From the NCBI GenBank assembly GCA_945827805.1, contig CALZOU010000010.1, positions 1-32,694 on the forward strand: DNA of 32,694 nucleotides, given 5' to 3'. Numbering within the stretch: position 1 is the stretch's first letter; each line of letters starts with the position of its first letter. Under the pieces are notes generated by a model. That model did not search any database. It had not been told where the DNA came from and was given only the letters and a program-made list of their open reading frames with translations. Source of the DNA: an uncultured Lachnospiraceae bacterium (GTDB lineage: Bacteria > Bacillota > Clostridia > Lachnospirales > Lachnospiraceae). Below are positions 1 through 6,700 of this stretch, one piece after another. Made by a program: the position numbers and the translations under genes.

Positions 1-55
1 CTTTCCAGTTTTTTGCAAATATTTTTGCAGCTGCCCTTTGCTGTGCATCTGTCAT
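1..55 (-). CDS. N-terminus of a possible class I DNA methyltransferase (partial)
   Basis: An ATG at 53-55 is preceded by a strong ribosome binding site (AAGGAGG, about 7 nt upstream) and opens a frame that runs off the left edge. The visible peptide starts MTDAQQRAAAKIFAKNW. This resembles the opening of large Firmicutes class I SAM-dependent DNA methyltransferases of the type IIG or MmeI-like kind, whose first residues are an alanine-rich helix followed by a conserved Trp. Only 18 residues are visible, so the assignment rests on this short similarity and on the regulator-like remnant just upstream. It could be another protein with a similar helix. Confidence 0.4.
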   Translation of the reverse strand, partial: MTDAQQRAAAKIFAKNWK

Positions 56-69
56 AGCTGCAACCTCCT

Positions 70-162
70 TTACTTCATCATCGATATCAGATTCTGTATT
101 TCTATCCGTTTCATATTTTTATCAAGCAGCAATTTCCACAGTCTGTTATTGCTTACACCCAT
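70..162 (-). pseudogene. Truncated XRE-type helix-turn-helix regulator
   Basis: A 30-codon frame begins MGVSNNRLWKLLLDKNMK and stops after ISMMK. The opening matches the start of small (about 70 aa) Cro/C1-type regulators of Firmicutes, which usually read SYNKLWKLLIDKNM and then continue into the recognition helix with an AGIS motif. Here that motif and the rest of the helix-turn-helix are missing, and the frame ends early, which suggests an internal deletion. Such regulators often sit beside restriction-modification genes, which fits the partial gene that starts 15 bases downstream. It could still be expressed as a leader peptide. The identification comes from recall of the family, not a search. 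Confidence 0.45.
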
Positions 163-196
163 ACATTATCTCCCTGTTCTGCTTCAAATTAGTTAA

Positions 197-205
197 ATTA
201 TATCA
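197..205 (-). promoter_or_regulatory. Extended -10 promoter for the XRE remnant / methyltransferase
   Basis: The minus strand reads TGATATAAT, a perfect -10 hexamer with the TG extension, about 35 bases upstream of the remnant's ATG. No good -35 is visible because that position lies in the upstream terminator stem. Confidence 0.45.
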
Positions 206-208
206 CGG

Positions 209-243
209 AAAAGGCTTTGACGCACCAGACGCCAAAGCCTTTT
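209..243 (-). terminator. Intrinsic terminator after the nudix gene
   Basis: The stem AAAAGGCTTTG (209-219) pairs with CAAAGCCTTTT (233-243) around a 13-nt loop. It lies just 3' of the nudix stop codon and ends in a T-run on both strands, so it may work in both directions. Confidence 0.7.
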
Positions 244-248
244 TTCTC

Positions 249-863
249 TTATAATTCTTCTTTCAAAAAACCAAACGGTTCCTCATCATGCAGAAAATGC
301 ATCAGCATATACGCGCAGATCAGTGCTGTTTTTTCCTCTTTCAGGATCCGTTTTACTTCCTCCCGATCTGCCAGAACGATCTCCAGATCCTCGCTGGATT
401 CGAGATGCTTTGTAGAAATCTCGCCATCCGCATAACCGTACACCGTGGCACAGCATTCATCTGTCATACCCACGCTGGTAAAATATGGTTTCTCATACAT
501 GGGGTCTACGTTCAACGGTGTCAGGCGAAGTCCTGTTTCCTCATACATCTCACGGACCGCCGCACTGTGAAACTCTTCTTCCGGCTCCACCAGGCCTGCA
601 GGGAATTCATAAACGTAATCTCCCAACGGATACCGGTACTGGCGCACCAGCACTACCCGGTCCCTTTTTTCTCCGTAGAGAGCATAAATGGCTACGCCGT
701 CAGCATTGACCTTTCCCGTGTGCAGTGTCAGCTTTTCCTCACTTTTTGCCCGGGATGCCATAAAATATCTGCCTGTATTGCCTCCCTTATGCACAACACT
801 GAGTTCATAATAATTCAAAAACGGGTTATCGGTACATTTTGTCACTTTGCTGATGCGTTCCAT
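249..863 (-). CDS. Nudix hydrolase, ADP-ribose pyrophosphatase-like
   Basis: This 204-residue protein carries a complete nudix box at residues 90-112: Gly90, five residues, Glu96, seven residues, then REMYEETGL. The box binds the divalent metal and pyrophosphate of nucleoside-diphosphate substrates. The preceding VRQYRYPLGDYVYEFPAG segment is typical of the ADP-ribose pyrophosphatase (NudF/YqkG) branch, so hydrolysis of ADP-ribose or a similar NDP-sugar is likely, though the true substrate cannot be read from sequence. The ATG has AAAGGAGC upstream at good spacing. It starts 20 bases after ribU, so it is probably cotranscribed with it and under the same FMN riboswitch. This raises the possibility of a flavin-nucleotide substrate, which is inference only. 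Confidence 0.88.
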   Translation of the reverse strand: MERISKVTKCTDNPFLNYYELSVVHKGGNTGRYFMASRAKSEEKLTLHTGKVNADGVAIYALYGEKRDRVVLVRQYRYPLGDYVYEFPAGLVEPEEEFHSAAVREMYEETGLRLTPLNVDPMYEKPYFTSVGMTDECCATVYGYADGEISTKHLESSEDLEIVLADREEVKRILKEEKTALICAYMLMHFLHDEEPFGFLKEEL

Positions 864-883
864 ATTCGTCTGCTCCTTTTAAA

Positions 884-1480
884 TTAAAGATGCTGCGTAC
901 CCTTGATCACCGGTGACAGCCTTTTGTACACCAGAAGGGTAATCACTACACTAATCATACCCTTGATAAAGGTAAAGGGCAAGTTAAAAATGATCAGACA
1001 TTCCAGCAGAGAATCCACGCTGGGATTGATGGCCTGATATGCGGCAATAATGGCCTCCATGGGCATAAAATTGGTATACACCGGGTACATGATAAAATAA
1101 TTGGTGATCACACTGGCAATTGCCATGGCAACGGCTCCCACAAGCGCTCCGATCATGGTGCCTTTTTTTGTCTTATTTTTCTTATAAAACATACCTGCGG
1201 TAAATACAAAGATGGCGCCAAGGATAAAATTGGACAGTTCGCCTACGCCTCCGGTGGATGTTCGCATCAGATGCAGCAGATTTTTGACCAGACAGATCAC
1301 TACACCCTGCACCGGGCCCATGGCAAAGGCGCCGATCAGTGCCGGCAGTTCAGAAAGATCCATAGCGATAAAGCTGGGCATCAGCGGCACATTAAACTGC
1401 AGATACATCAGAATAAAGGCGATGGCTGACAGCATACCTGTCATGGCTACGGTTCTTGCGCTTGTTCTTGGGTTACTCAT
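884..1480 (-). CDS. ribU: Riboflavin ECF transporter S component RibU
   Basis: The 198-residue product is a hydrophobic protein with about six membrane segments, the size and layout of ECF-transporter substrate-binding (S) components. An Ala-rich opening after MSNPRTSARTVAMTGMLSA and the segment FIAMDLSELPALIGAFAMGP match the RibU family, which captures riboflavin and works with a separate EcfA/A'/T energising module not present here. The start at 1480 is chosen because AGGAGG lies about 7 nt upstream; a longer in-frame reading from a TTG at 1573 would run through leader RNA. The FMN riboswitch at 1675-1786 gives independent support: FMN, made from imported riboflavin, would shut the gene off. 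Confidence 0.9.
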   Translation of the reverse strand: MSNPRTSARTVAMTGMLSAIAFILMYLQFNVPLMPSFIAMDLSELPALIGAFAMGPVQGVVICLVKNLLHLMRTSTGGVGELSNFILGAIFVFTAGMFYKKNKTKKGTMIGALVGAVAMAIASVITNYFIMYPVYTNFMPMEAIIAAYQAINPSVDSLLECLIIFNLPFTFIKGMISVVITLLVYKRLSPVIKGTQHL

Positions 1481-1533
1481 ATTGGTTCCTCCTGTTTCCG
1501 GAATCCTCCTGGAAAACATGAGAACGGTCGACT

Positions 1534-1614
1534 GGCTGCTGCCATCCAAAACGGATGGTTTCTCTGCTATCAAACATGACGTTCCGGATCATATATTGAT
1601 ATCCCTGCAATAAA
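1534..1614 (-). repeat. Post-terminator leader segment shared with the dapA leader
   Basis: Directly after the FMN riboswitch terminator the transcript contains ATATCAATATATGATCC, then AGAGAAACCATCC and a small hairpin (CCATCC/GGATGG). The same order of words occurs after the lysine riboswitch terminator at 21556-21611, with about 25 extra bases here in the middle. Function unknown. Confidence 0.5.
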
Positions 1615-1655
1615 AAACTGTCTGTATGCACGTTTCCGGAGCATACAGACAGTTT
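1612..1655 (-). terminator. FMN riboswitch expression-platform terminator
   Basis: Minus-strand stem AAACTGTCTGTATGC (1641-1655) pairs perfectly with its complement at 1615-1629 across an 11-nt loop and ends in a run of T. Its position between the aptamer and ribU is that of a transcription-attenuation platform. Confidence 0.85.
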
Positions 1656-1674
1656 GTGTGAACTGTTCTCATTT

Positions 1675-1786
1675 TCTTCTCTCATCCAGACTATACTGTC
1701 GGTACCGGAATTACACCGGTTCAGCTGCAAACGCAGGTCGCGGACTATACCGCCGGTGGGGAATTGCACCCCGCCCCGAAGATTCC
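1675..1786 (-). promoter_or_regulatory. FMN riboswitch (RFN element)
   Basis: The minus strand holds the hallmark aptamer words in order: ATCTTCGGGGC, GGTGCAATTCCC, ACCGGCGGTATAGTCC, GAACCGGTGTAATTCCGGT, ACCGACAGTATAGTC and GGATGAGAGAAG. CTTC and GAAG close the P1 stem. The aptamer binds FMN and, with the terminator that follows, would stop transcription of ribU and the nudix gene when FMN is plentiful. Confidence 0.97.
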
Positions 1787-1808
1787 TGTTAAATTTTATT
1801 TCGTAGCT

Positions 1809-1837
1809 ATTATACGGCTATATATATATGTTTGCAA
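1809..1837 (-). promoter_or_regulatory. Sigma-A promoter of the ribU transcript
   Basis: Minus strand TTGCAA (1832-1837), a 17-base spacer, then a perfect TATAAT (1809-1814), placed just upstream of the FMN aptamer. Confidence 0.8.
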
Positions 1838-1887
1838 TAGGATTTTTGTTTTTTTATTGGGGACGTTCCTTCTGTCTCGCATATTCC

Positions 1888-2007
1888 TTACTGTTCACTG
1901 CTAAGCCAATAAACAGTAACTTTCGCAGGCTTGTTTAAGTTTTGCTTCTCAAAAGAGGATGCAAACACCTGAATCACGTCCTTACCACCTTCGTTAAATG
2001 ATTCTGT
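1888..2007 (-). pseudogene. Short coding remnant of unknown origin
   Basis: Between tex and the ribU promoter a 39-codon open stretch ends ...LNKPAKVTVYWLSSEQ and a stop, and is closed upstream by an in-frame TAG with no credible start. Its composition looks coding (GKDVIQVFASSFEKQ) but I recognise no family. It is followed by GACAGAAGGAACGTCCCC, a word I associate with repeat-type ends in Firmicutes. It may be the tail of a decayed mobile or accessory gene. The rest of the 1787-2041 gap shows only the promoter. Confidence 0.25.
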
Positions 2008-2041
2008 CTATTCTGAGCAGTTTCGAAATTCTTGTCTTACA

Positions 2042-4177
2042 TTATTCAAGTATCATCGACAATCCGATCCTCTTCTTTGCCACATCTACAGAAATGACCT
2101 TAACCTCCACAACATCTCCAACAGACACCACTTCCAGCGGATGCTTGATAAATTTTTTCGTCATGCGGGAAATGTGTACCAGCCCATCCTGGTGAACGCC
2201 GATATCCACAAAAGCTCCGAAATCGATAACATTGCGGACCGTTCCTTTTAAGATCATGCCTTCCTTCAGATCCTTCATATCCAGCACATCGCTTCGAAGC
2301 ACCGGAAGCGGCATATCCTCTCTGGGATCTCTGCCGGGACTTGACAGCTCTTTGACCATATCCCTAAGCGTCGGCTCACCGATTTCCAGTTTATCTGCCA
2401 GTTTTTTATAATCTTTGATAAAGAAAGCAGACGGCCCGTTGGCAATATCCTCCGGTTTCATGCCCATCTCTTTCAGCAGTTTTTTCGCCGCGTCATAGCT
2501 TTCCGGATGGATGCCGGTATTGTCCAGAGGATCCTTTCCTCCATTGATTCTAAGAAATCCTGCACACTGTTCAAAAGCTTTCGGCCCCAGCTTTGCCACT
2601 TTCAACAGATCTTTTCGGCTCAGGAAGCGGCCGTTTTCCTCACGGTAGGCCACGATATTCTTTGCAAGTGTCTTATTGATACCGGACACATATTCCAAAA
2701 GCGACGCAGATGCGGTATTTAATTCTACACCTACACGGTTTACGCAGGCTTCCACAACACCGCCCAAAGTGTCACCCAGCTTTTTCTGATTCATATCGTG
2801 CTGATACTGACCGACGCCGATAGCTTTCGGATCAATCTTAACAAGCTCCGCCAGCGGATCCTGAACACGGCGGGCGATGCTGGCCGCGCTTCTCTGTCCC
2901 ACATCAAAATGGGGAAATTCTTCTGTTGCCAGCTTGCTGGCGGAATACACGCTGGCTCCTGCTTCATTGGTGATCACATAAGCTACTTCCTCAGGAATCT
3001 CATGCAATGTCTCAGCAATCACAGCCTCAGATTCCCGGGAAGCGGTACCGTTTCCGAGAGAAATTAACTCCACATGGTACTTGCGGATCAGTTTTTTCAG
3101 AGTTTCCTTGGCAGCTGCGATCTTTGCCGGAGTGGTGGGTGCTGTGGGATAAATAACCGTTGTATCCAGAACCTTTCCTGTAGGATCCACTACCGCCAGC
3201 TTACAGCCTGTACGGAAAGCCGGATCCCAGCCCAGTACAGTCACCCCTGCAATAGGCGGCTGCATCAGCAGCTGGGTCAGGTTTTTGCCAAATACTTTAA
3301 TAGCTCCGTCCTCAGCCTTTTCCGTCAGTTCATTGCGTATTTCACGCTCGATTGCCGGGGCAATGAGGCGGCGATAGCTGTCCTGCAGCATCTGGCGAAG
3401 AAATTCCGTTGTCTCCGGCTCATTTTTACGGATCACCCGTTTTTCCAGCCAGGTAAGGATCTCTGTCTCCGGAGTCTCCAGTGTTACCGTAAGAATCTTT
3501 TCCTTTTCCCCACGGTTGATGGCCAGTATGCGATGCCCGACCACCCGTTTTACCGGCTCACTGTAATCGTAATACATTTCGTAAACAGATTTTTCCTCCG
3601 GCTTCTTTGCCTCTGTCCGCAGAATACCTTCATTAAATATCATTTTTCGAATAGCCGTACGATAATCTGCCTCATCCGAGATCTGTTCTGCCAGAATATC
3701 CGACGCTCCCGAAAGGGCAGCCTGAACATCCGGCACATCCTCTGTGATATAAGCTGCAGCCACTTCGGCAAGAGGCTGTTTTACCAGCTGGGAAGCGATG
3801 ATCTGGGCCAATGGCTCCAGTCCCCGTTCTCTGGCGATCATGGCGCGGGTATGCCGTTTCGGACGATACGGACGATACAGATCCTCCACGGCCACCATGG
3901 TCTGCGCCTCTTCGATCTGCTTTTTCAGTTCCGGTGTCATCTTTTCCTGGCTCTCGATGGCAGAGATGACCTGGGCTTTCTTTTCCTCCAGATTTCTCAG
4001 ATATGTCAGTCTTTCACCAAGATTTCTCAGCACTTCATCGTTCAGTGAACCTGTTTTTTCTTTACGGTAACGGGCAATAAAGGGGATGGTACATCCCTCG
4101 TCGATAAGCTCAACGGCGGCCTGTACCTGCCATTCCTTTACATTCAATTCCTCGCTGATTTTCTTAATGATATTCAA
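2042..4177 (-). CDS. tex: Tex-family RNA-binding transcription accessory protein
   Basis: At 711 residues this is the usual length of Tex. In order it has a helical Tex N-terminal region, a YqgF/RuvC-like domain near residues 318-440 opening with VLGWDPAFRTGCKLAVVD, a helix-hairpin-helix region around 480-560 (YVSGINKTLAKNIVAYREENG falls here in part), and a C-terminal S1 RNA-binding domain from about 640 (EGMILKGTVRNVIDFGAFVD). Tex proteins bind nucleic acid and affect transcription and ribosome-associated processes; the exact activity is still debated. The start is a TTG with AAGGAGG eight bases upstream. It appears to be a single-gene unit, followed by repeats and gene remnants. Confidence 0.95.
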   Translation of the reverse strand: MNIIKKISEELNVKEWQVQAAVELIDEGCTIPFIARYRKEKTGSLNDEVLRNLGERLTYLRNLEEKKAQVISAIESQEKMTPELKKQIEEAQTMVAVEDLYRPYRPKRHTRAMIARERGLEPLAQIIASQLVKQPLAEVAAAYITEDVPDVQAALSGASDILAEQISDEADYRTAIRKMIFNEGILRTEAKKPEEKSVYEMYYDYSEPVKRVVGHRILAINRGEKEKILTVTLETPETEILTWLEKRVIRKNEPETTEFLRQMLQDSYRRLIAPAIEREIRNELTEKAEDGAIKVFGKNLTQLLMQPPIAGVTVLGWDPAFRTGCKLAVVDPTGKVLDTTVIYPTAPTTPAKIAAAKETLKKLIRKYHVELISLGNGTASRESEAVIAETLHEIPEEVAYVITNEAGASVYSASKLATEEFPHFDVGQRSAASIARRVQDPLAELVKIDPKAIGVGQYQHDMNQKKLGDTLGGVVEACVNRVGVELNTASASLLEYVSGINKTLAKNIVAYREENGRFLSRKDLLKVAKLGPKAFEQCAGFLRINGGKDPLDNTGIHPESYDAAKKLLKEMGMKPEDIANGPSAFFIKDYKKLADKLEIGEPTLRDMVKELSSPGRDPREDMPLPVLRSDVLDMKDLKEGMILKGTVRNVIDFGAFVDIGVHQDGLVHISRMTKKFIKHPLEVVSVGDVVEVKVISVDVAKKRIGLSMILE

Positions 4178-4260
4178 ACTCTCTTCCTCCTTGTTTCTTC
4201 CTGTATATCATTCTGCAAAATCTACAATAGCAATTCTTAACCAGATATTTTCCCTTTTTT

Positions 4261-4394
4261 GTATCTGTTCAGTACTTTCACACATATGATTCGCAAACCC
4301 ATGAAAATGGGCTGCGCCGATAAAATTTGCTCACACCTGAATCGTTTTCTTGTGACCTCATCAGCAAGTGATTCGGCCTTTTCTGAACAGTTAT
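4261..4394. repeat. Dispersed palindromic repeat, long form
   Basis: The left end reads GTATCTGTTCAGTACTTTCA and the right end (4356-4394) reads ATTCGGCCTTTTCTGAACAG. CTGTTCAG at 4265-4272 and CTGAACAG at 4383-4390 form inverted ends. A small GAAA-loop hairpin (CCCAT/ATGGG, 4298-4311) lies inside. The right end is 37 of 39 bases identical to 16264-16302; both ends recur in a compact 48-base form at 26364-26411. It occupies most of the gap between tex and the DUF4190-like gene. Confidence 0.65.
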
Positions 4395-4455
4395 CATTTT
4401 TCATAAATGTCTCCTGTCTAATTTATAAAAGAAATTGTCAGCAGATTTTACCCGG

Positions 4456-4484
4456 TTGTTTTCATATGTCGGTCGTGCTACAAT
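4456..4484 (+). promoter_or_regulatory. Promoter of the DUF4190-like gene
   Basis: TTGTTT (4456-4461), 17-base spacer, TACAAT (4479-4484), 34 bases upstream of the ATG. Confidence 0.7.
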
Positions 4485-4517
4485 ACTCTTAAAATTTAAC
4501 GAAAGAGGTCTTTCATT

Positions 4518-4976
4518 ATGCAGAATACTTCTAATGGTATGTCAACCGCTGCTTTAGTCTTAAGTATAGCCGGTCTTCTGACCATGTGCTGCGGCGGATC
4601 TGTCGTTCTCGGCAGTCTGGCGATCCTTTTTGCCCTGCTTTCCCGCGGTACTGAGCCAATGAATGGCCAGGCAAAGGCCGCAATCGGCATCAGTATTGCC
4701 GGTGTTGTCCTCGGTATTGCCGCCATTATCGGTTCCTTCGTTTACGTTTTCACCAATCCGGAGGCGAACAGTATCTATCGCGACTATATGCAGTATTATT
4801 ACGATGAATTCGGGGATACAGATCCCTACGATGACTACAATTTTGATGAGGATTTCGATGAAGATGATCTGTTGCGTTACTATGAAGATTATTTCAACGA
4901 AGATCACGGCGGAGACGGATATATTCAGAATATCCCTCACCAGACCACACCGCATCATGGAGAAACGATTCTTTAA
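4518..4976 (+). CDS. DUF4190-like small membrane protein with acidic tail
   Basis: The first 92 residues contain two hydrophobic segments, about 11-42 (AALVLSIAGLLTMCCGGSVV onward) and 50-80, separated by a short polar loop with GQAKAAIGISIAGVVLGI. This Gly/Ala-rich repeat layout fits the DUF4190 family of two-TM proteins. The remaining 60 residues are strongly acidic and Tyr-rich (DDYNFDEDFDEDDLLRYYED), likely exposed and disordered. GAAAGAGG lies upstream of the ATG at a somewhat long spacing, and a good promoter is at 4456-4484. It is convergent with the DUF2752 gene. No biochemical function is known to me; a role at the membrane is all that can be said. Confidence 0.75.
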   Translation: MQNTSNGMSTAALVLSIAGLLTMCCGGSVVLGSLAILFALLSRGTEPMNGQAKAAIGISIAGVVLGIAAIIGSFVYVFTNPEANSIYRDYMQYYYDEFGDTDPYDDYNFDEDFDEDDLLRYYEDYFNEDHGGDGYIQNIPHQTTPHHGETIL

Positions 4977-4989
4977 TTCGTGTGCTTAT

Positions 4990-5412
4990 TTATAAAGGAA
5001 TTTCTATTCCCCACAACAGCTTCAGCACATTGCGGATCACACAGTGCAAAACAAGTATTGCCAACAGAATCCACAGATAGCGGTCATGATACTTCATTCC
5101 TATACGGATACGGCTATGTGTCAGCTTTTCCACCGTCTGGGAAACCATAAACCATCCGCAGAGAATACCCACGTAGTCCACCGCAGGATGATATAAAAAA
5201 GACTGTACCGGATGACCGGAAAGCAATGCCGCCAACGCTCTGGTGCCTCCGCATCCCGGACAGTACCATCCGGTAACCCGATAGAGAATACAGCCTGGCA
5301 GAATATCTGCCAATGACAGATGCAGTATTTTAAGCAAAACCATCAGGAATACAACCATTGCAAGAATACTCCAGCCCATGACATAGAGCTGATCTTCGGT
5401 AGTCTTTTTCAT
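4990..5412 (-). CDS. DUF2752 family membrane protein
   Basis: The 140-residue protein has three or four hydrophobic segments and the signature YCPGCGGTRALAALLSGHP, in which the CxxC and GGTRA residues define DUF2752. The family is found across bacteria in small membrane-protein clusters; its function is not established. The start at 5412 is preferred over an in-frame ATG at 5484, because AAAGGAGAGG lies just upstream of 5412 and the likely -10 box (5453-5458) would put the transcription start downstream of 5484. It lies between DUF4190-like and DUF975-like genes, a grouping that suggests a shared envelope-related role, but this is inference. Confidence 0.82.
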   Translation of the reverse strand: MKKTTEDQLYVMGWSILAMVVFLMVLLKILHLSLADILPGCILYRVTGWYCPGCGGTRALAALLSGHPVQSFLYHPAVDYVGILCGWFMVSQTVEKLTHSRIRIGMKYHDRYLWILLAILVLHCVIRNVLKLLWGIEIPL

Positions 5413-5452
5413 CTGTCCTCTCCTTTCGGTATTTTGCCGCACAATACGGTTT

Positions 5453-5461
5453 ATTATATCA
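5453..5461 (-). promoter_or_regulatory. Extended -10 promoter of the DUF2752 gene
   Basis: Minus strand TGATATAAT about 40 bases upstream of the chosen ATG; the -35 region is weak, as is common with an extended -10. Confidence 0.5.
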
Positions 5462-5500
5462 TGAACCTTCAAAAGAATCGACACTTTTGTATTGTTTAAT

Positions 5501-5528
5501 TGTATCTGTAAAGGTACTGAGCAGATAC
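5501..5528. repeat. Dispersed palindromic repeat, hairpin form
   Basis: GTATCTG (5502-5508) pairs with CAGATAC (5522-5528) around a 13-base loop containing GGTACTGAG. It matches 18241-18269 over about 47 bases including the AATTGTATCTGT lead-in and a trailing CTTC. It lies between the divergent DUF2752 and DUF975-like genes. Confidence 0.6.
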
Positions 5529-5591
5529 GATTAATCTTCTTTTTTGCTATTATTATGCTATGCAGATTTTCTGCAGAAAGGACAACTACTT

Positions 5592-6596
5592 ATGAAACGA
5601 ACATCCCGTGAATTAAAAGCACTGGCCCGGAACGCACTCAAAGGCCATTATGCCACATTGATCGGAGCCACAGTACTTCTGGGAATATTCACCTTTATCT
5701 TAGGTCTGCTTCCCCAGACACTCATCCGAAACTCCAACAACCCGTTTTCCCTGATACTGCAGTTTATTGTTACACTGATCGCCGGTGTACTTGGTTATCT
5801 GCTGCAGCTGGGCATTACGGCCATGATCCTTCGCATGATCCGCGGCCAGTATTTCGGTGTGGGCGATCTGCTGTACGCTTTTCAGCATCATCCGGATCGC
5901 TTTATCATTTTAGGCATTATCGAAATCCTGATTTCCACCGTTCTTCAGTTTCCGGCCGATATATGTCTGTACAATGCCGGAGTCAATAATATCGGTCTTG
6001 CGATGCTTGGTTCTCTGCTCATGCTGGCCGCCTCCATTATCTCTCTGATCATCCTGCTTGGTTTCGCCCTTTGCGAAATGCTGATGATCGACAACGAAGA
6101 CCTCGGAGCCATTGACTCCATCCGCCAGAGCTTCGCCCTGATGAGCGGCAATAAAGGACGGCTTTTCTATATACAGCTTAGCTTCTTTGGCCTGGCCCTG
6201 CTTGCCATCCTGTCCTGCGGTATCGGAATGCTCTGGCTGACACCCTATATGCTCACCACAGAAGTCTTCTTCTACATGGACGTCTGCGGTGAACTGGATC
6301 AGCCCCATTACGACGATCCTTACACGGGCAGCGGAAATTATGGCGGAAACGAGTGGAATACCTACCATACCAATGGCTATAATAATGGATCTGCCAACAA
6401 TTACGGCAACGGCTACAATGACGGCTCTGCCAATAATTATGGCAATGGCTACAATAACGGCTCCGGCAACAACTGTGGCAACGGATACAACAATAGCAAC
6501 AACAGCTATGGCAATGATTACAACACCGGTTCCGACAGCGGCTCTTACAACTACGGCCAGTCAAACGATCATGACAGCTATAATACCGAAGCCTAA
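5592..6596 (+). CDS. DUF975 family membrane protein with Asn/Gly/Tyr repeat tail
   Basis: Residues 1-235 form a DUF975 integral membrane domain: the opening MKRTSRELKALARNALKGHY is the family's usual start, followed by about five or six membrane segments and the conserved-looking stretch DSIRQSFALMSGNKGRLFYI. DUF975 proteins are normally about 230-250 residues. This one (334 aa) adds roughly 95 residues of Asn, Gly, Tyr and Ser, including three 12-residue repeats of the type GYNNGSANNYGN. The tail follows the last membrane segment and is probably disordered. The start at 5592 is chosen for AGAAAGGA upstream; an in-frame ATG at 5544 lacks one. Function of the family is not known. Confidence 0.82.
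   Translation: MKRTSRELKALARNALKGHYATLIGATVLLGIFTFILGLLPQTLIRNSNNPFSLILQFIVTLIAGVLGYLLQLGITAMILRMIRGQYFGVGDLLYAFQHHPDRFIILGIIEILISTVLQFPADICLYNAGVNNIGLAMLGSLLMLAASIISLIILLGFALCEMLMIDNEDLGAIDSIRQSFALMSGNKGRLFYIQLSFFGLALLAILSCGIGMLWLTPYMLTTEVFFYMDVCGELDQPHYDDPYTGSGNYGGNEWNTYHTNGYNNGSANNYGNGYNDGSANNYGNGYNNGSGNNCGNGYNNSNNSYGNDYNTGSDSGSYNYGQSNDHDSYNTEA
6375..6482 (+). repeat. Three tandem 36-base coding repeats
   Basis: Units 6375-6410, 6411-6446 and 6447-6482 each encode GYN(N/D)GSxNNxGN. A partial, degenerate fourth unit follows. The copies differ mostly by single-base changes, which suggests repeat expansion within the tail of the DUF975-like protein. Confidence 0.8.
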
Positions 6597-6620
6597 GTAG
6601 CTGTTCAGAACATCCACAAA
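6597..6620. repeat. Degenerate copy of the dispersed repeat
   Basis: GTAGCTGTTCAGAACATCCA overlaps the end of the DUF975-like gene by the position of its stop. It shares GTAGCTGTTCAG with the family but the rest is decayed. Confidence 0.35.
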
Positions 6621-6646
6621 CATTAATCAATATTTTCACTTAAATC

Positions 6647-6682
6647 AAGGGCTGCTGCAGAACAAAAATTGCACCAGCCCTT
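6647..6682. terminator. Stem-loop after the DUF975-like gene
   Basis: AAGGGCTG (6647-6654) pairs with CAGCCCTT (6675-6682). The T-run is short on either strand, so terminator function is uncertain. Confidence 0.35.
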
Positions 6683-6700
6683 TCATCATCCAAAAAAACA

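Noticed and set aside
1473-1769. Frame overlapping the FMN riboswitch
   Set aside because: It reads through the aptamer and terminator and has no family similarity; it is non-coding leader RNA.
3074-4048. 324-codon plus-strand frame opposite tex
   Set aside because: It lies wholly within tex, has no recognisable motifs and a Cys/His/Leu-rich composition typical of an antisense shadow frame.
6375-6482. CRISPR-like or intergenic tandem repeat
   Set aside because: The 36-base units are contiguous without spacers and remain in frame inside the DUF975-like gene.
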